Part shown: piece after piece, positions 16,810 to 24,853 of the stretch
Position numbering within the stretch: the first letter of the stretch is position 1
How the letters are laid out: each line of letters starts with the position of its first letter
NCBI GenBank assembly: GCA_050486405.1
Contig: JBJHDF010000038.1
Span: forward strand, 1 to 26,976
Reading direction: 5' to 3'
Length of the DNA stretch: 26,976 nt
DNA from: JBJHDF01 sp050486405
GTDB taxonomy: Bacteria > Pseudomonadota > Gammaproteobacteria > Pseudomonadales > Cellvibrionaceae
Position numbers and translations under genes: made by a program
Notes under the pieces: generated by a model
What the model was told of the DNA's origin: nothing
What the model saw: the letters and a program-made list of their open reading frames with translations, nothing else
Database searches by the model: none

Positions 16810-17650
16810 GCAGCGTGTTATCACCGCCCTGGTTCTCGGCTTCGGATTTCTGGGCGCCTTGCTGGGCTTGCCGCCCCTTTGGTTTTCCGCGCTGATTGGT
16901 GTGGTGGTGTTGATCGGCGCCTGGGAATGGGCCGATCTGGCGGGTCTTGGCATCCGCTGGCAGCGACTGCTCTACACGCTGGCCACAGCCGGTCTGTTGC
17001 TGGCCGGTGCGTTCTACCTGGGGTTGAGTCCCGGGTCTGCCGATCTGGCGCAGTTGGACTCAGGCCGGGTACGGCAACTGCTGGTGGTGGCTGGCGTCTG
17101 GTGGGCGCTGGCCCTGCTCTGGGTACAGAGCTACCCCCAGAGCGCGCTGCTCTGGCGCTATCGCCCGGTGCGGGCGATGATGGGTTGGCTGGTGGTGGTG
17201 CCCACCTGGGTGGCGCTGACCTTTGTGCGCGCTCAGGACAACGGCATTTGGCTGGTGCTGATGACAGTGGCGGTGGTGGCCAGTGCCGATATCGGCGGCT
17301 ATTTTGCCGGCCGCCGCTGGGGCCGTCGCAAACTGGCACCCAACGTCAGCCCGGGCAAGACCTGGGAGGGCTTTGTCGGTGGGCTGGCTTGCAATTTGTT
17401 ATTGGCACTGGTGATTTGGCTGGTGGTGGGCGGCAGCTACGGGCTGCTGCTGGCGCTGGTGCTGCCGGCCTGTCTGGCGTCGGTACTGGGCGATCTGCTG
17501 GAAAGCATGGTCAAGCGCGAGCGGGGGGTCAAGGACAGCGGCACCCTGCTGCCTGGCCACGGTGGATTGTTGGACCGGGTGGACAGCCTGACGGCGGCGG
17601 CGCCGGTATTTGCCCTGGCCCTTCTCGCCAGCGGCTGGATGCCGGGGTAG
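16802..17650 (+). CDS. cdsA: Phosphatidate cytidylyltransferase (CDP-diglyceride synthase)
   Basis: 282 aa, polytopic membrane protein. The TTG at 16802 is chosen because it gives MLKQRVITALVL, the usual family N-terminus, and GGGGG (16789-16793) is spaced eight bases from it; GTGs at 16793 and 16796 are too close to that site. Several hydrophobic segments precede 'SADIGGYFAGRRWG', 'PNVSPGKTWEG' and the CdsA signature around 'SMVKRERGVKDSG' and 'PGHGGLLDRVDS'. It makes CDP-diacylglycerol from CTP and phosphatidate in the inner membrane. It overlaps uppS by 8 nt and ends six bases before dxr. Confidence 0.95.
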   Translation: MLKQRVITALVLGFGFLGALLGLPPLWFSALIGVVVLIGAWEWADLAGLGIRWQRLLYTLATAGLLLAGAFYLGLSPGSADLAQLDSGRVRQLLVVAGVWWALALLWVQSYPQSALLWRYRPVRAMMGWLVVVPTWVALTFVRAQDNGIWLVLMTVAVVASADIGGYFAGRRWGRRKLAPNVSPGKTWEGFVGGLACNLLLALVIWLVVGGSYGLLLALVLPACLASVLGDLLESMVKRERGVKDSGTLLPGHGGLLDRVDSLTAAAPVFALALLASGWMPG

Positions 17651-17656
17651 GGCACA

Positions 17657-18844
17657 GTGCAGACTGTTACCATACTCGGTTCCACCGGCAGTATCGGCAT
17701 CAGCACTCTGGATGTGCTGAGCCGGCATCCCGAGCGCTACCACCTCCATGCCTTGACCGCCAACAGCCGCTGGCAACTGCTGGCGGAGCAGTGTCTGGCG
17801 CATCGGCCCCGGTTCGCGGTACTGGGCGAGCCGCAGGCGGCGCAACAATTGATCCGATATCTGGCCGATGCCGGCTGCGACACCCGGGTGCTGTGTGGCG
17901 ATGAGGCTCTGGCAACCGTGGTGAGCGACCCCGATGTCACCACGGTCATGGCGGCTATAGTGGGCGCGGCGGGCCTGTTGCCGACTCTGGCAGCGGTGCG
18001 GGCCGGCAAGAAGGTACTGCTGGCCAACAAGGAAGCCCTGGTCATGGCCGGCGACCTGTTCGTGCGGGCGGTGCGGGAGTCGGGTGCCACCCTGCTGCCC
18101 ATCGACAGCGAGCACAACGCCATTTTTCAGTGCCTGTGCGGCGGCGACGTCAGCGGTGGCTTGACTCGGCTCGGTGTGCGCCGAATACTGCTCACCGCCT
18201 CTGGCGGTCCTTTCTGGTCCACGCCCAGAGAGGCGCTGGCTGCGGTGACGCCGGAGCAGGCCTGTGCCCATCCCAACTGGAGCATGGGGCAGAAGATTTC
18301 GGTGGACTCGGCCACCATGATGAACAAGGGGTTGGAGTTGATCGAGGCCTGCTGGCTGTTCGGCGCCCGGCCCGAGCAGATCGAGGTGGTGGTGCATCCC
18401 CAGAGTGTGGTGCACTCCATGGTGGAGTATGTGGACGGTTCGGTGCTGGCCCAGATGGGCAATCCGGACATGCGCACGCCCATCGCCCACGCCCTGGCCT
18501 GGCCGGAGCGGATGGAGTCCGGGGTGGCGGGGCTGGATATTGTCGCCACTGCCCGGCTGGACTTCGCCGCGCCGGATGAAGACAAATTTCCCTGCCTGCG
18601 CCTGGCGCGGCAGGCTGCGGACACCGGCGGCACGGCCCCGGCGCTGCTCAACGCCGCCAATGAGGTGGCAGTGGCGGCGTTTCTGGCGGGCAAGCTGCGT
18701 TTTGACCGCATCGCCCTGGTGATCGAAAAGGTAATGCAACAGTTGCCGGTGTCTGAACCCGCAACCCTGGACGTTGTCCAAACCGCCGATTCCGCGGCCC
18801 GGGACCTGGCGGCGCGGGTAATCGCCGACGAATACCCCAGTTGA
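17657..18844 (+). CDS. dxr: 1-deoxy-D-xylulose 5-phosphate reductoisomerase
   Basis: 395 aa (E. coli 398) with a GTG start. The NADPH-binding loop 'GSTGSIG' is at 8-14, 'NKEALVMAG' at 124-132, metal ligands D150 and E152 lie in 'IDSEHNAIFQ', and a third acid (E227) in 'MMNKGLE'. Also seen: 'SGGPF', 'HPNWSMGQKISVDSATM' and 'HPQSVVHSMVE'. It catalyses the first committed step of the MEP isoprenoid pathway (2-C-methylerythritol 4-phosphate). Its location beside uppS couples isoprenoid precursor and carrier-lipid synthesis genetically. Confidence 0.97.
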   Translation: MQTVTILGSTGSIGISTLDVLSRHPERYHLHALTANSRWQLLAEQCLAHRPRFAVLGEPQAAQQLIRYLADAGCDTRVLCGDEALATVVSDPDVTTVMAAIVGAAGLLPTLAAVRAGKKVLLANKEALVMAGDLFVRAVRESGATLLPIDSEHNAIFQCLCGGDVSGGLTRLGVRRILLTASGGPFWSTPREALAAVTPEQACAHPNWSMGQKISVDSATMMNKGLELIEACWLFGARPEQIEVVVHPQSVVHSMVEYVDGSVLAQMGNPDMRTPIAHALAWPERMESGVAGLDIVATARLDFAAPDEDKFPCLRLARQAADTGGTAPALLNAANEVAVAAFLAGKLRFDRIALVIEKVMQQLPVSEPATLDVVQTADSAARDLAARVIADEYPS

Positions 18845-18880
18845 ACACCCCAGTTGAATGAGGGCTTGGCTCTGATACAG

Positions 18881-20212
18881 ATGATAATCTGGTTTCTGGT
18901 CGCACTGATCATTTTGGTGGCAGTGCACGAGTTTGGTCACTTCTATGTGGCTAGGCGCTGTGGTGTCCAGGTACTGCGTTTCTCCATCGGCTTCGGCCGG
19001 GTACTGCTGCGCTGGCACGACCGCCAGGGTACCGAGTATGCCATCGCCGCCATTCCCCTGGGTGGCTATGTCAAGATGCTGGACGAGCGTGAAGGCGACG
19101 TGCCGGAAGACCAACTGCACAGAGCTTTCAATCGCAAGAACGTTTGGCAGCGCATCGCCGTGGTGGCCGCTGGCCCTGCAGCCAACTTCATTCTTGCCGT
19201 GTTGCTGTTCTGGGTGTTGGCACTGCCCGGCTATCAGAGCCCCATTCCCATCGTCGGCGCCGTGGCGTCCAACTCGGTAGCCGCCGAGGCGGGCCTGGAG
19301 CCGGGTCAGGAGATATTAGCAGTGGACGGCAGGGAGACCCCCACCTGGCAGGCCCTGCACCAGCAGTTGCTGCGGCGTCTCGGGGAGAGCGGCAGCATCA
19401 GTTTTCTGGTTTCCTACCCGGACTCGGAACTGCGCTACGAATCCGAAGCCACCCTGAACGCCTGGCTGCGCGGGGTGGCGGAGCCGGATGTGTTGCAGGG
19501 TCTGGGGTTGGAACTGTATGTGCCGACGACATTGCCCGTGATCAGTGGTGTAGAGGAAGGCAGCCCTGCCCAACGGGCGGGATTGCAGGCCGGGGATCGT
19601 ATTCTCGAGGCGGACGGGCTGGCCATGGAGACCTGGAGTGGCTGGGTGGAGCATGTTCAGGCCAGGCCCGAACAGGCCATCGACCTGCGGGTGGCCCGGG
19701 AAGGACGGGAACTGGCACTGACAGTGACCCCGAAAGCAATCAGCCGGAATGGCGAGGCGTATGGCTTTGTGGGGGTACAAAGTCCCGTCTGGCCGGATGA
19801 CATGTTGCGCGAATATCGGTACAGTGTGCCCGGCGCGTTTGTGGACGGGGTTCACCGTACCTGGGATACGTCCGGATTTGTGCTTCTGTCCATCAAAAAG
19901 CTGGTGGTGGGAGAGATATCCACCCGGAACCTGAGCGGTCCAATCACCATAGCCCAGGTGGCCGGCACTTCGGCCCAGAGTGGCTGGAAGAGCTTTGTCG
20001 GCTTCGTCGCGCTGCTGAGCGTCTTTCTGGCGATATTCAACCTCCTGCCCATCCCGGTGCTGGATGGCGGGCATCTGCTGTATTACTTCATCGAAGTGAT
20101 CAAGGGCAGCCCTGTATCTGAAAAGGTGCAGATGGTGGGTTACCAGGTGGGCCTGGTAATGATTGTGGGCCTGATGATACTGGCTTTTTATAACGATTTG
20201 ATGCGTCTTTGA
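18881..20212 (+). CDS. rseP: RIP metalloprotease RseP (site-2 protease)
   Basis: 443 aa from the only ATG near the N-terminus. In-frame TTG codons at 18854 and 18866 are alternatives; 18866 would match Pseudomonas N-terminal length, but GAGGG is too close to it. The zinc motif HEFGH is at residues 16-20 inside the first membrane segment; 'FSIGFG', 'IPLGGYVKMLDEREG', two PDZ domains ('AEAGLEPGQEILAVDG', 'AQRAGLQAGDRILEADG'), and the 'PIPVLDGGHLLYY' motif with the third zinc ligand follow. It cleaves anti-sigma factors such as RseA in the inner membrane to release sigmaE under envelope stress. The bamA and skp genes directly downstream are typical sigmaE targets. Confidence 0.95.
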   Translation: MIIWFLVALIILVAVHEFGHFYVARRCGVQVLRFSIGFGRVLLRWHDRQGTEYAIAAIPLGGYVKMLDEREGDVPEDQLHRAFNRKNVWQRIAVVAAGPAANFILAVLLFWVLALPGYQSPIPIVGAVASNSVAAEAGLEPGQEILAVDGRETPTWQALHQQLLRRLGESGSISFLVSYPDSELRYESEATLNAWLRGVAEPDVLQGLGLELYVPTTLPVISGVEEGSPAQRAGLQAGDRILEADGLAMETWSGWVEHVQARPEQAIDLRVAREGRELALTVTPKAISRNGEAYGFVGVQSPVWPDDMLREYRYSVPGAFVDGVHRTWDTSGFVLLSIKKLVVGEISTRNLSGPITIAQVAGTSAQSGWKSFVGFVALLSVFLAIFNLLPIPVLDGGHLLYYFIEVIKGSPVSEKVQMVGYQVGLVMIVGLMILAFYNDLMRL

Positions 20213-20264
20213 AGCGGCCCTCGGTCCGGCGCTGGTGTATCTACTGAATTTTAGACTCAACAAT

Positions 20265-22916
20265 ATGATACAAGTTTTAATGCGTAGTTTGTGCTGCCTG
20301 ATTCTCGTTCTGGCATCTGTTGTCGCGCACGCGGAAACCTTTCGCGTTGGTGATATCCGGGTGGAGGGACTGCAGCGGGTGTCCGCCGGTACTGTCTTTA
20401 CGTCACTGCCTGTGCGCGTGGGCGATGTGCTAACGGCTGAAGATGTCCAGCATGCCTCCCGGGAACTGTTCAAAGTGGGCCTCTTCTCCGACGTGGCCAT
20501 TGGCCGGGATGACGATGTGTTGGTCATTATCGTTGAGGAGCGCCCAGCCATCAGCGAGATTGTGTTCGAAGGCAACAAGGTGATCAAAACGGACATGCTG
20601 ATGGAAAGTCTGCGCGATAACGGTTTGTCCGAAGGGCAAATCTTTCAGCGTGCTACACTGGAAGCGATCACCCAGGCATTGCAGCGACAGTATCTGGCTC
20701 AGGGGCGCTATGGCGCCAAGGTGGAGCTCGAAATCGAAGATTTGCCGCGCAATCAGGTCAAGGTGCTGGTCAACATCCGTGAAGGCAAGGTGGCCAGAGT
20801 TAAGAAAATCAATATTGTAGGCAATACGGTATTCGATGACGATGACCTGTTAAATCTGTTTGAGTTGAATACCACAGGGCTTTTTTCCTGGATTAGTGGT
20901 AACGATCGCTATTCCCGGGAAAAACTGTCCGGCGATCTCGAGCGCCTCGAGTCCTACTATATGGACCGCGGTTACCTTGCGTTCAGCATCGATTCCACGC
21001 AGGTCTCCCTGAGTCCGGATCTGTCCAAAGTCTTCGTTACCATCAATGTCACCGAAGGTGATATCTACACGGTCAGCGGCATTCAACTGGCGGGAGATCC
21101 AAAGATTCCCGAAGAGTTGGTGCGACGCATGATATTGCTGGATGAAGGCCACACCTTTTCCCAGGTGCTGATGACCACCTCATCGGAATACATCACCCAG
21201 CGGCTGGGCAACGAAGGCTATACGTTTGCCAACGTTGAGGCTATTCCCGAGCGCAACGACGAAGACAACACGGTTAACATTGTCTACTTTATCGACCCCG
21301 GTCATCGTGCCTACGTGCGTCGCATCAACTTTCGCGGCAATACCCGCACTACTGACGAAGTTCTGCGGCGCGAGATGCGGCAGATGGAAGGCGGCGCCGC
21401 CTCCAATGCCATGATCGAGCACTCCAAGCTGCGTCTGGATCGGCTGGGTTTCTTCAAGGAAGTGGACGTGGACACGGTGGAAGTGCCCGGTACCACCAAT
21501 CAGGTGGACGTGGAGTTTACCGTGGAGGAGGCTCCCTCTGGTGCCCTGGGTTTGAATATCGGCTATGCCCAGTATTCCGGCCTGATGCTTTCTGGTCATA
21601 TTCAGGAGACCAACTGGTTTGGCACTGGCAAGCAAGTGGGCTTCAACTTCAGCCACAACCGCTGGCAAAGCGGCTACAGTTTTGACTACAACGACCCGTA
21701 TTTCACGGTGGATGGCGTCAGCCGAGGTTTCAGTGCCTACTACCAGAAGACCCGCTTTGGTCGGGTAAACATCACCGGTTATACCACTGATGTTTACGGC
21801 GTGAAAATGCGTTTCGGTTACCCTATATCCGACATCGAAAGAATAGGTTTTGAAGTTGGGTATCGTGATCTGACTGTAAGTGTGGTGCCCAGCATTGCGC
21901 CGCAGGAGATTCTCCGGACGCCGACTTTTGGCGAAAATACACGGTACATCTCCCAGAGTGATCTGCTGGATGCGCTGGTTCGGGAGTCTATCGGTAGGGA
22001 CTACCCTGCGGGAACCTATGAGCTCGATTGGGTGACTGACGATCTGATCTACGGCGAGCCGGGGTTCCTCGATCTGAACGGCAATAACTTTCGCGATGTG
22101 ATTTTCAGCGTCAACTGGGTCAGGTCGCGTCTGAATCGTGGTTTTCTTCCCACTCGGGGTGCTTCGCAGCGGTTGGCTTTGGAGGCGTCTGCCCCCCTGG
22201 GAGATTTGGAATATTTTAAACTGAGCTACAACGCCCAGTACTTCAAGCCCATTACCCGGGATCTGACCCTGCGCTTCAAGACACAACTGGGCTATGTTGA
22301 CTCGTACAGCCGCTCTGGCAACTTGCCATTTTTCGAACATTTCTACTCAGGCGGTTTTGGCTCGGTGCGTGGCTTTGAACGCAACACACTGGGACCTCGC
22401 AGCACGCCCACGGAAACGCCCTTTGTTGTGAATACCGTTTGGGATGATTTCAACGGAGACGGTCTTCAGCAGCAGGGTGAAGTTGGTGGGCAGGCTTATG
22501 TGCTTTGCGAAGATCCAGCTCTGGGCGGCTTTGGAGCAAACTCGCGCTGTACCCCCGGGCATGTAATCGCTACTCCCCGTCCTCGCGATACGCGTCGTTC
22601 CCGCGACGCTTTTGGGGGCAATGTCCTGGTGGAAGGCAGTATCGAATTGATTTTTCCTCTGCCCTTTATTGAGGATCAGCGCTCCTTTCAGACAGTTGCC
22701 TTTCTCGATGCGGGCAACGCGTTCCACACCAACTGCAACGAGTTTCAGAGAAACTGCCACAACCTGGACTTGGAGCGACTCAGCGCCGCTGGCGGTATTG
22801 GGTTAACCTGGATATCGGCTTTTGGTCCCATGACGTTTGCTGTTGCCAGGCCGATACGCAAAAACGAGTTTGAACGCGCCAAGTTTTTTGACTTTTCCTT
22901 GGGCGGATCTTTCTGA
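20265..22916 (+). CDS. bamA: Outer membrane protein assembly factor BamA
   Basis: 883 aa from ATG 20265; an in-frame ATG at 20280 gives a cleaner signal peptide (MRSLCCLILVLASVVAHA, cut before ETF), and a GTG at 20235 is also open. No clear ribosome site marks the start. Five POTRA domains span roughly residues 25-425, then the Omp85 barrel. The conserved loop-6 motif VRGF is at 701-704 and the protein ends in Phe (beta-signal). About 179 residues follow VRGF, versus about 147 in E. coli; the excess lies in the surface loop and includes an EF-hand-like DFNGDGLQQQGE (728-739) and Cys residues. BamA folds and inserts outer-membrane beta-barrels. Confidence 0.96.
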   Translation: MIQVLMRSLCCLILVLASVVAHAETFRVGDIRVEGLQRVSAGTVFTSLPVRVGDVLTAEDVQHASRELFKVGLFSDVAIGRDDDVLVIIVEERPAISEIVFEGNKVIKTDMLMESLRDNGLSEGQIFQRATLEAITQALQRQYLAQGRYGAKVELEIEDLPRNQVKVLVNIREGKVARVKKINIVGNTVFDDDDLLNLFELNTTGLFSWISGNDRYSREKLSGDLERLESYYMDRGYLAFSIDSTQVSLSPDLSKVFVTINVTEGDIYTVSGIQLAGDPKIPEELVRRMILLDEGHTFSQVLMTTSSEYITQRLGNEGYTFANVEAIPERNDEDNTVNIVYFIDPGHRAYVRRINFRGNTRTTDEVLRREMRQMEGGAASNAMIEHSKLRLDRLGFFKEVDVDTVEVPGTTNQVDVEFTVEEAPSGALGLNIGYAQYSGLMLSGHIQETNWFGTGKQVGFNFSHNRWQSGYSFDYNDPYFTVDGVSRGFSAYYQKTRFGRVNITGYTTDVYGVKMRFGYPISDIERIGFEVGYRDLTVSVVPSIAPQEILRTPTFGENTRYISQSDLLDALVRESIGRDYPAGTYELDWVTDDLIYGEPGFLDLNGNNFRDVIFSVNWVRSRLNRGFLPTRGASQRLALEASAPLGDLEYFKLSYNAQYFKPITRDLTLRFKTQLGYVDSYSRSGNLPFFEHFYSGGFGSVRGFERNTLGPRSTPTETPFVVNTVWDDFNGDGLQQQGEVGGQAYVLCEDPALGGFGANSRCTPGHVIATPRPRDTRRSRDAFGGNVLVEGSIELIFPLPFIEDQRSFQTVAFLDAGNAFHTNCNEFQRNCHNLDLERLSAAGGIGLTWISAFGPMTFAVARPIRKNEFERAKFFDFSLGGSF

Positions 22917-22956
22917 TAAATACTTTAACTGCTAGAACACACAGGGGGATATTACT

Positions 22957-23469
22957 GTGAAGACTTTGAATAAACTGTTTGCCATGCTGGTTCTGACTCT
23001 GTTCTCAGGCGGCGTCCTGGCGGAGAGCAAGATTGTGGTGCTCGATCTCCAGGAAGCCATGCTGAATACGCAGCTGGCTCAGCAGCGTATAGCCGCGCTG
23101 GATCGCAGCCCGGAGGTTTCTGCTCTGCGCGCCCGGCTGGAGAGCTTGGAGGCGGACATTCGTGCTCTGGGAGACACAGCCGAGAAAGAAAGCATGACCT
23201 GGTCTGAAACCGAACGGGATGAAAATCGTCGTCGCATGGAGTCGCTGCGCTCGGACTATGAGTCGGCTGCTACCCGCCTGCAACGCGAGGGTCAGGCCGT
23301 GCTGCAGCGGGTGGCTCAGGAATTGACGCCGAAAACGCGCACGGTCCTCGAACAACTGATCGCGGCCGAGAATATTGGTATGGTGCTCAGTAGTCAGGCC
23401 GTGTACCATGCCACCGCAGCCTATGATATTACCGAACGGGTAACTGCTCTGCTGGATAAAGCAGACTGA
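22957..23469 (+). CDS. skp: Skp/OmpH-family periplasmic chaperone
   Basis: 170 aa with a GTG start eight bases after AGGGGG. A signal peptide ends at VLA before ESKIVVLDLQEAML. The middle (about residues 45-125) is charged and heptad-like, consistent with the coiled-coil arms of the Skp trimer. Skp holds unfolded outer-membrane proteins in the periplasm and hands them to BamA, encoded 40 nt upstream. Sequence identity within the family is low, so position and architecture carry much of the assignment. Confidence 0.9.
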   Translation: MKTLNKLFAMLVLTLFSGGVLAESKIVVLDLQEAMLNTQLAQQRIAALDRSPEVSALRARLESLEADIRALGDTAEKESMTWSETERDENRRRMESLRSDYESAATRLQREGQAVLQRVAQELTPKTRTVLEQLIAAENIGMVLSSQAVYHATAAYDITERVTALLDKAD

Positions 23470-23604
23470 TCGGCAGGGGTAAGAAGACCTGGAAACCCAT
23501 GCACCCTTTCAACCGTGCGTTGCTCGGCTGAAAGGGTGCAGACTGCGGTATTGAACAATAGCAAAACAGGGAGTCGACGATTTCGGCTCCAAGAGGCTAC
23601 CTGC
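23470..23604. other. Short gap where lpxD is normally found
   Basis: In Pseudomonas, E. coli and most gammaproteobacteria lpxD (about 340 codons) lies between skp and fabZ. Here only 135 nt separate the two genes, and no recognisable LpxD remnant was found in any frame. The gap holds a perfect inverted repeat and the fabZ ribosome site (AAGAGG, 23591-23596). Confidence 0.85.
23500..23540. repeat. Perfect 12-bp inverted repeat between skp and fabZ
   Basis: TGCACCCTTTCA (23500-23511) and TGAAAGGGTGCA (23529-23540) are exact reverse complements around a 17-nt loop, which holds an inner CCG/CGG pair (23513-23515 with 23525-23527). No T-run follows. It could be an mRNA stem-loop that sets skp against lipid A gene expression, or a rearrangement scar. 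Confidence 0.75.
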
Positions 23605-24042
23605 ATGATGGATGTCAACGAAATTCGCGAATACCTGCCGCACCGCTATCCCTTTCTGTTGGTGGATCGGGTGGTGGAGCTGGTGCAGGGCGAATCCATT
23701 GTGGCCTACAAGAACATTACCGGAAACGAAGAAGTGTTCAATGGCCACTTTCCCCAGAACCCCATATTCCCGGGCGTTATGATTCTGGAGGCCATGGCTC
23801 AGGCCTCCGGCATCCTCGGCTTTAAAACCATGGACAAGAAACCCCAGGACGGCTCCATTTACCTTTTTGCTGGCGTTGACGGCGTGCGCTTCAAAAGGCA
23901 GGTTGTTCCCGGTGACCGGCTGCAGTTGGAATCTCGCGTGGTCTCCGTTAAACGGGGTATCTGGAAGTTCTCTTGTCGCGCCAGTGTCGATGGCGAGTTG
24001 GTGGCCGAAGCCGATATCCTCTGCGCAGACCGCAGAGTCTGA
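23605..24042 (+). CDS. fabZ: (3R)-hydroxyacyl-[acyl carrier protein] dehydratase
   Basis: 145 aa from the first of two adjacent ATGs (MMDVNEIREYLPHRYPF), almost the same start as Pseudomonas FabZ; AAGAGG lies eight bases upstream. Catalytic H48 ('NGHFPQNPIFPG') and E62 ('ILEAMAQASG') are present in the hotdog fold. It dehydrates 3-hydroxyacyl-ACP in fatty-acid elongation and competes with LpxA for the same substrate, which explains its lasting association with lpx genes. The frame is open upstream to 23515, but that segment is not family-like. Confidence 0.97.
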   Translation: MMDVNEIREYLPHRYPFLLVDRVVELVQGESIVAYKNITGNEEVFNGHFPQNPIFPGVMILEAMAQASGILGFKTMDKKPQDGSIYLFAGVDGVRFKRQVVPGDRLQLESRVVSVKRGIWKFSCRASVDGELVAEADILCADRRV

Positions 24043-24056
24043 AGCGGCGAGCTGCC

Positions 24057-24833
24057 ATGAGCCGCATCCACCCCAGTGCCATTGTTGACCCGGATGCCAA
24101 ACTGGCCGCCGATGTGCAAGTGGGGCCCTGGACCACCATAGGTCCAGAGGTGGAAATTGGCGAGGGCAGCGTCATTGCCTCCCATGTGGTGCTCAAAGGG
24201 CCGACACGCATTGGTCGATACAATCGCATTTTCCAATTTTCCTCCGTGGGTGAAGACACCCCGGATCTCAAGTACCAGGGCGAGCCCACCCGGTTGGTGA
24301 TCGGCGATCACAACGTCATTCGCGAAGGCGTTACCATTCACCGGGGAACGGTGCAGGATCGCTCGGAAACAACCATCGGTGATCACAATCTGTTAATGGC
24401 CTACGTACACGTCGGTCACGACAGCGTTATCGGCAACCACTGCATACTGGTCAACAACGCAGCGCTGGCCGGCCACGTCCACATCGGTGATTGGGCCATA
24501 CTCAGCGGCTACACCCTCGTGCATCAATATTGCCGCATAGGTGCTCACAGTTTTACTGGCATGGGCAGCGCCATCGGCAAGGATGTGCCCGCCTATGTCA
24601 TGGTGGCCGGTGCGCCTGCCGCCGCCAAGAGTGTGAATACCGAAGGCTTGCGCCGCCGGGGTTTTTCCCGGGAGGAACTGGCGCTGATCAACAAAGCTTT
24701 CAAACTGGTTTACCGCCGAGGCTTGATTGTTGACGAAGCGGTGGCCGAGTTGGAAAAGCTGCTGCCTCACGGTGCTTGTCTACAGCCACTGATCGATTCG
24801 TTGAGAACCTCTGGCCGCGGAATCGTGCGCTAG
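24057..24833 (+). CDS. lpxA: UDP-N-acetylglucosamine acyltransferase (lipid A step 1)
   Basis: 258 aa from ATG 24057, 14 nt after fabZ. Hexapeptide repeats form the left-handed helix ('IHPSAIVDPDAKLAADVQVG', 'VEIGEGSVI'), the catalytic His lies in 'YVHVGHDSVIGNHC', and the C-terminal helical part has 'NTEGLRRRGFSREEL'. It transfers 3-hydroxyacyl from ACP to UDP-GlcNAc. Residue 169 in 'TGMGSAIGKDVPAYV' is Met, as in P. aeruginosa, where Met169 limits the chain to C10; E. coli has Gly at the matching place and uses C14. A short acyl chain on lipid A is therefore predicted. Confidence 0.97.
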   Translation: MSRIHPSAIVDPDAKLAADVQVGPWTTIGPEVEIGEGSVIASHVVLKGPTRIGRYNRIFQFSSVGEDTPDLKYQGEPTRLVIGDHNVIREGVTIHRGTVQDRSETTIGDHNLLMAYVHVGHDSVIGNHCILVNNAALAGHVHIGDWAILSGYTLVHQYCRIGAHSFTGMGSAIGKDVPAYVMVAGAPAAAKSVNTEGLRRRGFSREELALINKAFKLVYRRGLIVDEAVAELEKLLPHGACLQPLIDSLRTSGRGIVR

Positions 24834-24853
24834 CGGTTTTTGGGAAGCGTGTC

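Noticed and set aside
17399..19120. Minus-strand open frame of 573 codons opposite cdsA, dxr and rseP
   Set aside because: Same reasoning: it crosses three real genes, is His/Gln-rich and has no recognisable domain.
23500..23540. Inverted repeat as a classical terminator for skp
   Set aside because: No T-run follows on either strand, so an intrinsic terminator is not supported.
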